From NCBI RefSeq assembly GCF_000307875.1, contig NZ_AJLS01000141.1:1-64000 (forward strand): a stretch of DNA of 64,000 bases, written 5' to 3'. The translations under genes were made by a program, and so were the position numbers. The DNA comes from Neobacillus bataviensis LMG 21833. GTDB taxonomy: Bacteria; Bacillota; Bacilli; Bacillales; Cytobacillaceae. Of the stretch, positions 43,087-51,367 are shown piece by piece. The notes under the pieces were generated by a model, which saw only the letters and a list, made by a program, of their open reading frames with translations, was not told the DNA's origin and ran no database searches. The stretch's first letter is position 1, and each line of letters opens with the position of its first letter.

Positions 43087-44277
43087 ATGCTAAAATCTAT
43101 GAAAATCCGCGCGATCCTCATCGTGGTCGTGGGCCTGCTTTTCTCGGCCATTTTGGTTCTTTTTAATAGGAGCCCTGAGGTTACGTTCAATGAGCAAGGC
43201 GGCACATCTTATGTAAAATATGAAAAGGCAGAGATTGTTAGGGTACTCAGTGAATCTTTAGAAAAGGATGCGACGGTTAGCGGGTTATACCGAGGCACCC
43301 AAGATCTGGAGGTTAAACTTCTTTCTGGAGAACATAAGGGTGAGGTTCACAAGGTGAAAAACTATTTAAGCACACTTTACAATGTTCACGGAAAAGCAGG
43401 GCTAAAAATTATCGCAACCGTTGATACGGCAGGCCCAAATACATACCAGGTTTCGGTTTACAGCTATTATCGTGCGCCACTTTTAGGAGCCATGATTTTC
43501 ATTTTACTTGCTGCCTTGTGTGCGATTGGCGGAAAAAAGGGGCTGAAGTCCGCCGTTGGACTTGTGTTTACTTTTGCCTGCCTGATCTATTTGTTTATTC
43601 CCATGCTTTATAGAGGTTATTCACCGATCGTTGCTTCTATCGTGATTGTTATGCTCACAACCTGTGTGACCATGTTTTTACTTGATGGCTGGAGTTCAAA
43701 ATCATTGTCAGCGATTCTAGGGACAATGCTCGGGGTCGTCATTGCTGGTATCATCTCTAGTACTGCCGGCTTGCTCGCTCACGTCACTGGCTTCAATACA
43801 AATGAATCTGAATCCTTAATTGTCATCGCGAATGAAACGGGCATGCAAGTGAGAGGTCTGTTGTTTGCCGGAATTCTTATCGCTTCTCTTGGAGCCATTA
43901 TGGATGTGGGGATTTCCATCGCCTCTTCTGTTCACGAAGTGTATGAAGCAAATCCTACTCTAAGCAAGAGGGAGCTATTTATCTCTGGAATCAATGTAGG
44001 CCGCGACATGATGGGAACGATGGTCAATACCTTAATTCTTGCCTTCACAGGTGCTTCCCTAACTTCGCTCATCTTGATTTATGCCTATAATGTACCTTTT
44101 AATCAATTGATCAATATGGATTTCGTAGCCATCGAGGTAATTCAGGGGGTATCCGGAAGTATTGGGGTGATCTTGACCGTACCAATCGTCGCCTATATTT
44201 CTTCAAGAATTATGCCAAAGTTTAAAAAAGATGAAACAAGGGATGAAACAGGGGACGGTTCTCTTGCTTCCCTCTAG
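43087..44277 (+). CDS. YibE/F-family membrane protein
   Basis: 396 residues: an N-terminal membrane helix (RAILIVVVGLLFSAILVLF), an exported domain (~35-135), then about seven helices. Motifs of the family include GAIMDVGISIASSVHEVYEANP and GRDMMGTMVNTLILAFTGASL. Function unknown; a transport role is assumed. The ATG follows TAGGAGGG. The last eleven codons (DETGDGSLASL) are formed by the dispersed GACGGTTCTCTTGCTTC repeat, so the C-terminus may be repeat-derived. Confidence 0.85.
   Translation: MLKSMKIRAILIVVVGLLFSAILVLFNRSPEVTFNEQGGTSYVKYEKAEIVRVLSESLEKDATVSGLYRGTQDLEVKLLSGEHKGEVHKVKNYLSTLYNVHGKAGLKIIATVDTAGPNTYQVSVYSYYRAPLLGAMIFILLAALCAIGGKKGLKSAVGLVFTFACLIYLFIPMLYRGYSPIVASIVIVMLTTCVTMFLLDGWSSKSLSAILGTMLGVVIAGIISSTAGLLAHVTGFNTNESESLIVIANETGMQVRGLLFAGILIASLGAIMDVGISIASSVHEVYEANPTLSKRELFISGINVGRDMMGTMVNTLILAFTGASLTSLILIYAYNVPFNQLINMDFVAIEVIQGVSGSIGVILTVPIVAYISSRIMPKFKKDETRDETGDGSLASL
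44245..44270. repeat. Dispersed GAACCGTCCCC-type element, copy 3 (inverted)
   Basis: AACAGGGGACGGTTCTCTTG lies inside the 3' end of the YibE/F gene, in the orientation opposite to other copies. Confidence 0.6.
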
Positions 44278-44339
44278 CCGAAAACGGGAATTCTATCTAA
44301 TAAATTTCTAAACCAATATTTGATTAATTTGCTGTAGAG

Positions 44340-44368
44340 GCCGCTTGTTCCCATTCAAGCGGCCTTAA
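44340..44368 (+). terminator. Hairpin downstream of the YibE/F gene
   Basis: GGCCGCTTG pairs with CAAGCGGCC; the following sequence is only moderately T-rich. Confidence 0.6.
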
Positions 44369-44461
44369 TAAATTTCAACGTAATGGCAATAAATGTTTCC
44401 CGTTGCTTCTGGAGGAAACTGCGACGGAAATGGATTCTACTTTTGGGAGGAATCCTCTCCC

Positions 44462-44580
44462 TCATTCGTCACTTTGAAAGCTTTACTCGTCAAAATATCA
44501 GATTTACTCGTCAAATTTTCTATTTTACTCGCCTGTTTTAGCAATTTACTTGTCACTTTCCATGATTTACTCGTAAACAC
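44462..44580. repeat. 21-nt periodic intergenic array 3
   Basis: Units start at 44462, 44483, 44504, 44525, 44546 and 44567, exactly 21 nt apart, with the core TTACTCGTC (variants TCATTCGTC, TTACTCGCC, TTACTTGTC, TTACTCGTA). The remaining ~12 nt differ between units. It lies between two convergent genes. Confidence 0.88.
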
Positions 44581-44581
44581 T

Positions 44582-44613
44582 AAAAAGGCAGAGAGCATTT
44601 TGCCCTCTGCCTA
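44582..44613 (-). terminator. Terminator of swrC
   Basis: On the minus strand AGGCAGAGGGC pairs with GCTCTCTGCCT (one mismatch), followed by T5. Confidence 0.8.
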
Positions 44614-44628
44614 TCGTCTATTCTAAAA

Positions 44629-47600
44629 TTAATTCTCTTCAATTTCTCTCCGATTCTTCTTAAACATCTTCGACAAGATTTCATAAACAATCGGTACGAC
44701 GATTAATGTTAATAATGTCGAACTTGTTAATCCGCCGATTACGGTAATCGCTAGGCCTTTGGAGATTAAACCTCCTCCACCGCCTGCGCCAAGTGCTAAC
44801 GGAATTAACGCACCTATCGTAGCAATGGCTGTCATTAGAATTGGACGAAGACGTGTTGCACCTGCTTCTAGCACCGCATCACGCATCTTTAATCCGTCAC
44901 GTTCCATATGAATAATCCGGTCTACTAGTACGATGGCGTTCGTGACGACGATACCGATTAACATCAATAGCCCCATCATAACTGATACCGAAATGGTTTC
45001 GCCGGCGATTAATAAACCGACAAATGATCCAATAACGGCAAATGGTAACGAGAATAGGATGGCAAACGGCGCGACACCTTCACGGAATGTGACAACAAGA
45101 ATGAAGTACACGATCGCAATCGCTGCTGCCATGGCAATACCAAGCTGTGTAAAGGTTTCATTCATATCTGCCTGTACCCCGGCAACACTGACCGTCACAC
45201 CTTTAGGTAAATCTAATTTATCTACTTCTTTTCCAACTTTAGACGTTACTTTCGAAATATCAGCGCCCTTAATTTTTCCGGACACTGTTGCGAAGTATTC
45301 ACCTTTACTACGTGCAAGCGTATTTAACGTTGTTCCCTTTTTCACGGTAACAAGCTCTGAAAGCGGCATGGTCGTACCAAGTGCTGTCGGTACTTGTTTG
45401 GCTAACAGGTCATCAATCGATTCCGGCTGTGCGGCTTGTTCCTGCTGCACGATGACATCTAAAGAGCTGCCATCTTTTTCAACCGTCGTTAATACATCCT
45501 GCGTTTTTTGCGGACTTAACATCATCACAAGCTGGCCCGTTGTTAACCCGTACTGTAGCAAGTTAGCTTGATCCACACGGAAAGTATATTCCACGTAGGC
45601 ATCCTCTGCACTAGAAGTCACATCTTTTAAATCTTTATGTTTCTTCAGCACAGACTCAACTTTTTTCACAGATTGATTTAGCTTGTCTATATTTTCACTG
45701 TAAAGGGTGTAGCTGACTTCATTGGTCGAACCCGACATCGCACCGAAGCTCTGGCTCTTCCATTTGCCTGATTGATCAAGGCTCGTTACATACTTTTCAA
45801 TCTTTTCTTTCTCTTTCGGGAAGTCCTTCATGTCTGGGTCAAAGATGAGGTACATTAAGGCACCGCCTCCGCCTCCGCCCATCATCGCTGACATCTGATC
45901 GCCAGCTTCCGTAACAGATACTTGAACGATATGAATATCTTTCCGTTTTAGCATCTTCTCTTCGACAGCATGAACGTTGTCCAATGTTTCGTCCTTAAGC
46001 TCACCTGCTTTAGGAGTGTACGTTAAGTACATGACTTTATCTTCTTCACTGCCCATAAAGCTAAAGCCGATTAATGGTGTTAATGCCAAACTTCCACCTA
46101 ATAAAATAATCGCAAGGATGGAAGAAATCACTTTATGATTAAGGGTCTTTTCAAGGAACCATTTGTACCATTTTGCTAATTCTCCGGCCTCTTTATGCCG
46201 TTTTGCTGTTTTCTCACCATATAACTTTTTCCTAAATAAGAAGTGCGATAGAGCCGGAACAATTGTAATTGCCACAAGTAGCGACGCTCCAAGCGCAAAC
46301 GCCATTGTTAGAGCGAACGGCGCAAACAGTTCACCGACCATGCCGCCTACAAACATCATTGGCGCAAATACCGCAACCGTTACTAATGTCGAGGACATAA
46401 TTGGTTTAAACATTTCAATCGTCGCTTCACGGACAAGGGCGCGGCCATTTAATTTCTCTTCTTTTAAATGCAGTCTTCGGTAGATATTTTCGACGACGAC
46501 GATCGAATCATCGATGACCCGGCCAATGGCAACCGTAATCGCCCCGAGCGTCATAATATTCAACGTAATATTCATCCAGTTTAGCAACAGTAATGCCATG
46601 AAAATTGAAACTGGAATCGATACGATCGAAATAATCGTTGATTTAAAATCACGTAGGAAAAGCAGGATGATTAAGACGGCAATTAACCCACCGAATACTG
46701 CTTTTTCAATCATCGTTGCCACTGATTCTTCAATCGGTTTTCCTTGGTCAAGCGTAACATCTATGACAAGACCACTGATTTTTGCTTTTTCTTCTTTGAC
46801 TACCTTTTTCACCTTATTTACCACATCGACCGTGTTTGCCTGCTGGCCTTTGACAATTTGAATGGCAATCGCATCTTTCCCGTTTGTGCGGGAGATGGAT
46901 TGTACTTTACCAACTGTATCAATGGTAGCGATGTCGCTAAGCTTTACAAATGGTGATGGATTGGCAGCTGATGGGGTGATAGGAATCAGCATATTCTTTA
47001 ATTCATCAGCGGTCATGAACTTGCCGTCAATTGCGACAGCCTGTTCCCCTGCTTTAAACTCGTAAAGTCCTAATGATACAGCCATATTGCTTGCTTGAAT
47101 CATTTGCTTCACTTTATCTTCTGTTAAACCAAATTCAGCCAGTTTCGCTTTGTTATACGTAAGGTCCACTTCTTCAATATGCTGGCCGGTAATCGTTGCC
47201 GACGCAACACCCTCGATTTTTTCGATTTTTGGAAGCAAGCTTTCCTCGACTGTTGACGTTAATTCGACAATATCGTCTTTTGAACTGCTGACACTTAAGG
47301 CAACAACCGGCATCATGTTCATGCTGATCGCCGTTGTTGTCGGCTTTTGCGCTCCTTCCGGCAGTTTCAAGGAATCTAGCGCCGATTTTAATTCCCGTTT
47401 CGCCTCATCCATATCGATGCCGTACTCGTATTCCACTTGAATACTCGACATGTTAGAATAGGAGTTTGAATAGACGGCTTTTACGTGATCAAGGCCTTCT
47501 ACCGCTTTTTCAATCGGCATGGATACATCTTCCATTACCTTTTCAGGAGTGGCCCCTGGATACACATCCATGACCATTAAGTATGGAATCGAGATATTCG

Positions 47601-47715
47601 GAATCGTCTCCATATTCATTCGTGTACCTGAATAAATACCAGATACCGTAATAATAATTGTAAGCAGCCAGACGGCTAATTTATTTTTCAAAACAAAATT
47701 GACTAACCCTTTCAC
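44629..47715 (-). CDS. swrC: RND-family efflux transporter (SwrC/AcrB-like)
   Basis: Proton-driven multidrug or surfactin-type exporter, about 1028 residues, with the usual two halves of six helices and large outer loops. The proton relay Asp pair is present in TM4 (GRVIDDSIVVVENIYRRL). The HAE1-family ending GAGGGGGLISKGLAITVIGG is clear. The start is placed at GTG 47715 (product MKGLVNFVLKNKLAVWLL) because AGGTGTAATA lies just upstream; a TTG at 47751 has no RBS. It is divergent from a TetR regulator gene, and its promoter contains a palindromic operator. Substrate is unknown. Confidence 0.87.
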   Translation of the reverse strand: MKGLVNFVLKNKLAVWLLTIIITVSGIYSGTRMNMETIPNISIPYLMVMDVYPGATPEKVMEDVSMPIEKAVEGLDHVKAVYSNSYSNMSSIQVEYEYGIDMDEAKRELKSALDSLKLPEGAQKPTTTAISMNMMPVVALSVSSSKDDIVELTSTVEESLLPKIEKIEGVASATITGQHIEEVDLTYNKAKLAEFGLTEDKVKQMIQASNMAVSLGLYEFKAGEQAVAIDGKFMTADELKNMLIPITPSAANPSPFVKLSDIATIDTVGKVQSISRTNGKDAIAIQIVKGQQANTVDVVNKVKKVVKEEKAKISGLVIDVTLDQGKPIEESVATMIEKAVFGGLIAVLIILLFLRDFKSTIISIVSIPVSIFMALLLLNWMNITLNIMTLGAITVAIGRVIDDSIVVVENIYRRLHLKEEKLNGRALVREATIEMFKPIMSSTLVTVAVFAPMMFVGGMVGELFAPFALTMAFALGASLLVAITIVPALSHFLFRKKLYGEKTAKRHKEAGELAKWYKWFLEKTLNHKVISSILAIILLGGSLALTPLIGFSFMGSEEDKVMYLTYTPKAGELKDETLDNVHAVEEKMLKRKDIHIVQVSVTEAGDQMSAMMGGGGGGALMYLIFDPDMKDFPKEKEKIEKYVTSLDQSGKWKSQSFGAMSGSTNEVSYTLYSENIDKLNQSVKKVESVLKKHKDLKDVTSSAEDAYVEYTFRVDQANLLQYGLTTGQLVMMLSPQKTQDVLTTVEKDGSSLDVIVQQEQAAQPESIDDLLAKQVPTALGTTMPLSELVTVKKGTTLNTLARSKGEYFATVSGKIKGADISKVTSKVGKEVDKLDLPKGVTVSVAGVQADMNETFTQLGIAMAAAIAIVYFILVVTFREGVAPFAILFSLPFAVIGSFVGLLIAGETISVSVMMGLLMLIGIVVTNAIVLVDRIIHMERDGLKMRDAVLEAGATRLRPILMTAIATIGALIPLALGAGGGGGLISKGLAITVIGGLTSSTLLTLIVVPIVYEILSKMFKKNRREIEEN

Positions 47716-47757
47716 TATTACACCTACCCTAAATTGACTTAGTTCACTCAATTCCTT

Positions 47758-47786
47758 ATAATAATGACCAATCAGTCATTTGTCAA
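47758..47786 (-). promoter_or_regulatory. swrC promoter with embedded TetR operator
   Basis: On the minus strand: -35 TTGACA (47781-47786), a 17-nt spacer, -10 TATTAT (47758-47763). The palindrome AATGACCAATCAGTCATT (47763-47780) fills the spacer, so repressor binding would block RNA polymerase. Confidence 0.8.
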
Positions 47787-47815
47787 TTGAAAGACTATAG
47801 GAGCGATTCAATAAA

Positions 47816-48667
47816 ATGAAAAAACAATTAATCATGGAAAAGGCTTTGGAGCTATTTGCAAAGCAGGGTTTTGAAGCGACTTCCGTCCAACAAATCACCG
47901 ATTATTGCGGGATTTCTAAAGGCGCTTTTTACTTATCCTTCAAGTCAAAGGACGAATTGATTATCGCCTTAATTGACCAATTTATGATGCAAATTATCGC
48001 GGACATTGACTACCTAGTCAAAAATGCAAAGGACAGTCAACTTTTATACGACTTTTATTATGCTATCTATCATTCTTTTCAAAAGCATTCTGATTTTGCC
48101 AAAGTTCTGATGAAAGAGCAGTCGCAAACATTTAATAAAGACCTGATATTAAAAATGCAATACTACGACAAATTACTCGAAAACAACATTTTGTTGATGA
48201 TTGAACGGTTATACGGCGATGAAGTCAAAGCGACAAAATATGATTTAATGTATTGCATTAAAGGCTTCATGAATATGTATTCGCAGTTATTTGTTTTCTA
48301 TAATGTGCCATTGGATTTACAGGTATTGTCTGAGTCGCTTGTAGAAAAAACAACCTTGCTGGCGCGGCATATGACGGTTCCATTTGTAACAGAAGAGCTT
48401 AGCCAAATGTTTACACAGCCGATGAAGGAAGAAGGAACGAAGGAACAGCTCGGTAAAATAATCGAGCAAAAAATAGATGAAATGGAAGAGTCCATTGAAA
48501 AGGAATCGTTACTATTGCTGCGGCAAGAGTTGCTAGAGCCTTCGCAGCCGCCTGCGGTCGTGAAAGGCTTACTCGAAAACATTCGCAATCACCCGCATTG
48601 TAAATGGATCTCTTACTTGCTTCGGCAATATTTTTATACTTGGATAGATAAAGAACAGCCAATGTAA
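47816..48667 (+). CDS. TetR/AcrR-family regulator of the divergent RND exporter
   Basis: 283 residues. N-terminal HTH: MEKALELFAKQGFEATSVQQ, then YCGISKGAFYLSFKSKDELI. The C-terminal ligand domain is large for the family, as in B. subtilis YerO, which is next to swrC (yerP). It is divergent from swrC and has a palindromic operator between them, so it is very probably its repressor. An AGGAG site lies 10 nt upstream. A dispersed repeat element follows the stop. Confidence 0.87.
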   Translation: MKKQLIMEKALELFAKQGFEATSVQQITDYCGISKGAFYLSFKSKDELIIALIDQFMMQIIADIDYLVKNAKDSQLLYDFYYAIYHSFQKHSDFAKVLMKEQSQTFNKDLILKMQYYDKLLENNILLMIERLYGDEVKATKYDLMYCIKGFMNMYSQLFVFYNVPLDLQVLSESLVEKTTLLARHMTVPFVTEELSQMFTQPMKEEGTKEQLGKIIEQKIDEMEESIEKESLLLLRQELLEPSQPPAVVKGLLENIRNHPHCKWISYLLRQYFYTWIDKEQPM

Positions 48668-48711
48668 TTGTTGGTTGCTTTTGACAAATTTCGACTATTA
48701 ACAAGTAGCCA

Positions 48712-48746
48712 AAGTAAAGCAGGAGAACTGTCCCCTGCTTTACTTT
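48712..48746. repeat. Dispersed GAACCGTCCCC-type element, copy 4
   Basis: AAAGTAAAGCAGGAG, AACTG, then TCCCCTGCTTTACTTT form a near-perfect hairpin downstream of the TetR gene; it may act as its terminator. Confidence 0.65.
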
Positions 48747-48832
48747 GGAATCCCGCACCTGGTTTGACTGTCTCTTTAACCCCTGTTTACTATTCCGATA
48801 AAAACATCTCATATCCCTCATCGGAAAAGGCA

Positions 48833-49423
48833 TTATCTAACTGATGATTTGCTACTAACTGTTTGCATTTTTGGTCTAATAGAGAAAAAATAAACATAAT
48901 CAAACATCGTGGAAAATGCGTCCCAGTCTTCAAGCTTCATTGTCTCGAATACCACTTGTTTATTTTCCCCAATGTATTGAACCTTGCACTCAGTTGGGCT
49001 CACTCTTTTTAAATGAATACTATGCGGAACAACTTCCTCGTCATAAAAATGATACGTTGTGTGATTGACTTGTAAAGAGCTTAAAGCAAGCTGTAATTGA
49101 TCGATTGTAAAGCCAGGTCGGTCGATTTGAGACAGCGAATTTTTATAAGGAAGAACATATTCATTAAAGTAGTAAGACTGCAAAGTCACGAGGTAATAAT
49201 AAGAAACGGCCTCTACTTCTTCTTGAAACGTTTCTAAAACCATTTCCCGTCCATCACTATTTCTTTCATAATCAATAAATAGGTAAACCCACTGCTCTCC
49301 TCCATTATTACCAAATCTATCGATAGATGAACCTCTTTCTACCGTAACAGTATCATAGTTCCCATTTAAAAACCCATCAATATGGGGGTTACCATTTGTC
49401 TTAAGCGATAATCTCCCGTTCAT
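48833..49423 (-). CDS. Probable chimeric remnant: TNT-toxin-like start with unrecognised C-terminal part
   Basis: An open frame of 196 residues from an ATG that has no RBS and continues in frame from a kynureninase tail. Residues ~12-40 (PHIDGFLNGNYDTVTVERGS, then SIDRFGNNGG) resemble the opening of a TNT-type NAD glycohydrolase toxin domain, which soon stops; the remaining ~150 residues (EEVEAVSYYYLVTLQSYYFN ... DAFSTMFDYVYFF) look like a small globular protein, perhaps an immunity protein, that I cannot assign. The frame may thus join debris of a toxin locus to kynU. Whether it is translated is doubtful. Confidence 0.4.
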   Translation of the reverse strand: MNGRLSLKTNGNPHIDGFLNGNYDTVTVERGSSIDRFGNNGGEQWVYLFIDYERNSDGREMVLETFQEEVEAVSYYYLVTLQSYYFNEYVLPYKNSLSQIDRPGFTIDQLQLALSSLQVNHTTYHFYDEEVVPHSIHLKRVSPTECKVQYIGENKQVVFETMKLEDWDAFSTMFDYVYFFSIRPKMQTVSSKSSVR

Positions 49424-49664
49424 TTTATAATTCTCATATTGTTTTTCAGTGATAATCCTCTTCAGAATTTGAACAACCTCCCATATTCCACGTAGGACGT
49501 ATAAAGAGCAACTGGCGCAAGACGAATGATGTTAGGTGCCCGAAAATCCGGAATAATGCCGTTCGCCTTCAAGGATTTACAAATTCTGGCTGCTTCACTA
49601 TGCTCGAGGCTCACATGTCCGCCGCGGCATGAATCCGCTCTCGGGTTTCCAATGAAAATAGTAT
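49424..49664 (-). pseudogene. kynU: 3' fragment of kynureninase, frameshifted
   Basis: The minus strand encodes RGGHVSLEHSEAARICKSLK, ANGIIPDFRAPNIIRLAPVA and LYTSYVE, then after a frame change EVVQILKRIITEKQYENY. These are the last ~80 residues of kynureninase, including the conserved PDFRxPNxIRLAPVALYTSYxEV segment. The rest of the gene is missing: the fragment stops exactly at the ATGGTGCCTGACACCAT element. No tryptophan-degradation genes are nearby. Confidence 0.72.
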
Positions 49665-49681
49665 ATGGTGCCTGACACCAT
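49665..49681. repeat. Short palindromic repeat ATGGTG...CACCAT, copy 1
   Basis: ATGGTGCCTGACACCAT, identical to 55356-55372. It marks the edge of the kynureninase fragment. Confidence 0.75.
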
Positions 49682-49781
49682 TTAGGACATTTTTCTTTTG
49701 CTTATAGGTAAAAGGATTCATTTTTTGTTATTCCCCCAAAAAATTCAGCTAGAAATAATACAATGGGATGAGGTGATAAAA

Positions 49782-49943
49782 ATGGTGGAATTTAATTTAA
49801 GTAAGGCCCTCGTTCAGGGGAGGAAGGTAAATGATCTCGCAGCGGATATCCGCAGCAGTAAAAATAGTGTAATAGAAGCAAAAAAAGCAAAAGCCAAGGT
49901 GGTGGCCGCTGAAAAAGCGAAAGCGGCGAATCCAGGAGAATAG
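49782..49943 (+). CDS. 53-residue basic protein, unknown
   Basis: MVEFNLSKALVQGRKVNDLA followed by a Lys/Ala-rich helical tail (KKAKAKVVAAEKAKAANPGE). The ATG at 49782 has GAGGTGAT upstream; earlier starts have none. It is one base apart from the next gene's ATG (TAGTATG) and probably co-translated with it. I do not recognise the family. Shape suggests an amphipathic or nucleic-acid-binding helix. Confidence 0.6.
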   Translation: MVEFNLSKALVQGRKVNDLAADIRSSKNSVIEAKKAKAKVVAAEKAKAANPGE

Positions 49944-49944
49944 T

Positions 49945-50679
49945 ATGTTAAAAAATTGTAACGAAGCCGATTTCTATGAACTGAAGAACATTGCCTTTGG
50001 ACGTTTAAGCCCTGACGGTATCTCTGCCTTTTTTTGGGTCACCTTTTTTATCAGCGCGGTTTCCACATTGGTTGTGGCTGTGGGAGCCGATTCGATGATG
50101 TTTATCAACGATGCATGGAATCAATTTATTAGAATAGATATCTATGCATTACTAGTAAACCTCTTGATAGCCATTTTTTTCACATTTACTAAAAATAGGT
50201 ACAAGTTTCAAAAGTTCCAAGCCATTTTATTACCTGTTTTCGGTTTAAAATTTTCACTCGATTTTTATAAGGTCTATTTTCTTGCATGTGAAGACCGCCT
50301 TGCACCAGACTATATGTGGACGACTGGCTTTATCCTCATTGGCGGCGGTCTGGTTTATTTGGTACTTTCGACCTTGAGAGCCCTGAGAAGAGTGAAACAA
50401 GGAGCCTTCCAAAAAGGAGGGAAATTACTATACGATTTTCAAACATCAAAAGGGCATATTAGCCTGTCGTTTGTGACGGGTGCCACGATCTTTGGAGGCT
50501 CCATCATCAAATCGATTTCAAGCAACGGCGATAGTTTGTTGGAATTATACGTATTGCTGGGAGCATTTGCCCTATTGCAATACCTGATTGCCATGGCCTG
50601 GCCGGAGTTTTTTCTCATCGCCTATTGTAAATTCCGTTTCGATTCCTTTTTGAAAAAGCCGATGACAAAAAAAAGATAG
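49945..50679 (+). CDS. Multi-pass membrane protein, unknown
   Basis: 244 residues with five or six membrane helices (residues ~30-50, ~65-85, ~95-110, ~125-145, ~180-200, ~205-230) and short basic loops ending KKPMTKKR. No family recognised. AGGAGAAT lies ahead of the ATG inside the end of the 53-residue gene. The two-gene unit ends in a strong terminator. The pairing of a tiny basic protein with a membrane protein is unusual but gives no function. Confidence 0.6.
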   Translation: MLKNCNEADFYELKNIAFGRLSPDGISAFFWVTFFISAVSTLVVAVGADSMMFINDAWNQFIRIDIYALLVNLLIAIFFTFTKNRYKFQKFQAILLPVFGLKFSLDFYKVYFLACEDRLAPDYMWTTGFILIGGGLVYLVLSTLRALRRVKQGAFQKGGKLLYDFQTSKGHISLSFVTGATIFGGSIIKSISSNGDSLLELYVLLGAFALLQYLIAMAWPEFFLIAYCKFRFDSFLKKPMTKKR

Positions 50680-50742
50680 CGGATCACACCAAATATTTCA
50701 TAGAGATACGTTCGGCGAACTAGCCGTAAGCACTCAAAATAA

Positions 50743-50776
50743 AACAATCCCTTCTCGAATAGAGAAGGGATTGTTA
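50743..50776 (+). terminator. Terminator of the two-gene unit
   Basis: AACAATCCCTTCTC pairs perfectly with GAGAAGGGATTGTT around a five-base loop. Confidence 0.85.
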
Positions 50777-50780
50777 GAAA

Positions 50781-50812
50781 AAGTGAAGCAGAACCGTCAC
50801 CTGCTTCATTTT
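50781..50812. repeat. Dispersed GAACCGTCCCC-type element, copy 5
   Basis: AAGTGAAGCAGAACCGTCAC then CTGCTTCATTTT, a shortened copy that still forms GAAGCAG/CTGCTTC arms. Confidence 0.55.
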
Positions 50813-50945
50813 TTATTAGTCGACTTTTGTCAATTTTTCGACTTTTATTTATTATTGGTAGATTCCCCCTTTGTTTATAGTAAAATTCTTTTGTGCTATG
50901 TCTTAATTTTCCATCATAAAGAAGCATCCAACCATTGGATACTAA

Positions 50946-51367
50946 ATCATAAAACACGTTTCCAGCTTTAACGAAAATGGTGTGCTGGATCTTGTTTTAT
51001 ATCATCATGAAAGATATGATGGCAAGGGTTATCCTAAGGGATTAAAGGGAAACGAGATCCCATTAGCAGCACGCATCATGGCGATTGCAGATACGTTCGA
51101 TGCGATGACATCAAATCGAGTGTATCGAAATGCTATTAACTTGAAACATACACTAGAAGAGATAAAAAAAATAAAGGCACACAATTTGATCCCGAAATTA
51201 CTGATGTTTTCCTTAGCCTCTTCGAAAATGAAATGGAAAAGGCCGCCTTCGCTATCGAGGACGTAAACTCGGGACTTCAGGCGAAAATTATCTTAACTAC
51301 TGAAAGGGATGAAAAAAATGAAATACAAAGGCAGGATTGTGACATTCCTTTTGGTATTGGGGATTAA
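50946..51367 (+). pseudogene. 5'-truncated and frameshifted HD-GYP phosphodiesterase
   Basis: The frame from 50946 encodes NGVLDLVLYHHERYDGKGYP followed by KGLKGNEIPLAARIMAIADT and FDAMTSNRVYR, the C-terminal part of an HD-GYP domain (HHExxDGxGYP). After HTLEEIKK the frame is lost at an eight-A run near 51168-51175; one more A would restore ...KGTQFDPEITDVFLSLF, continuing to a stop at 51365-51367. The N-terminal HD residues are missing and a TAA precedes the fragment. Its natural end overlaps the start of the GGDEF gene by ~50 nt, so they were once an operon. Confidence 0.75.

Noticed and set aside
44393..44626. A 77-codon plus-strand frame with LLVKF/LLACF repeats
   Set aside because: Translation of array 3 with no RBS, continuing into the antisense of swrC.
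50810..50860. A fifth 21-nt array (TCGACTTTT repeats)
   Set aside because: The two clear copies are 18 nt apart and there is no third unit in phase.
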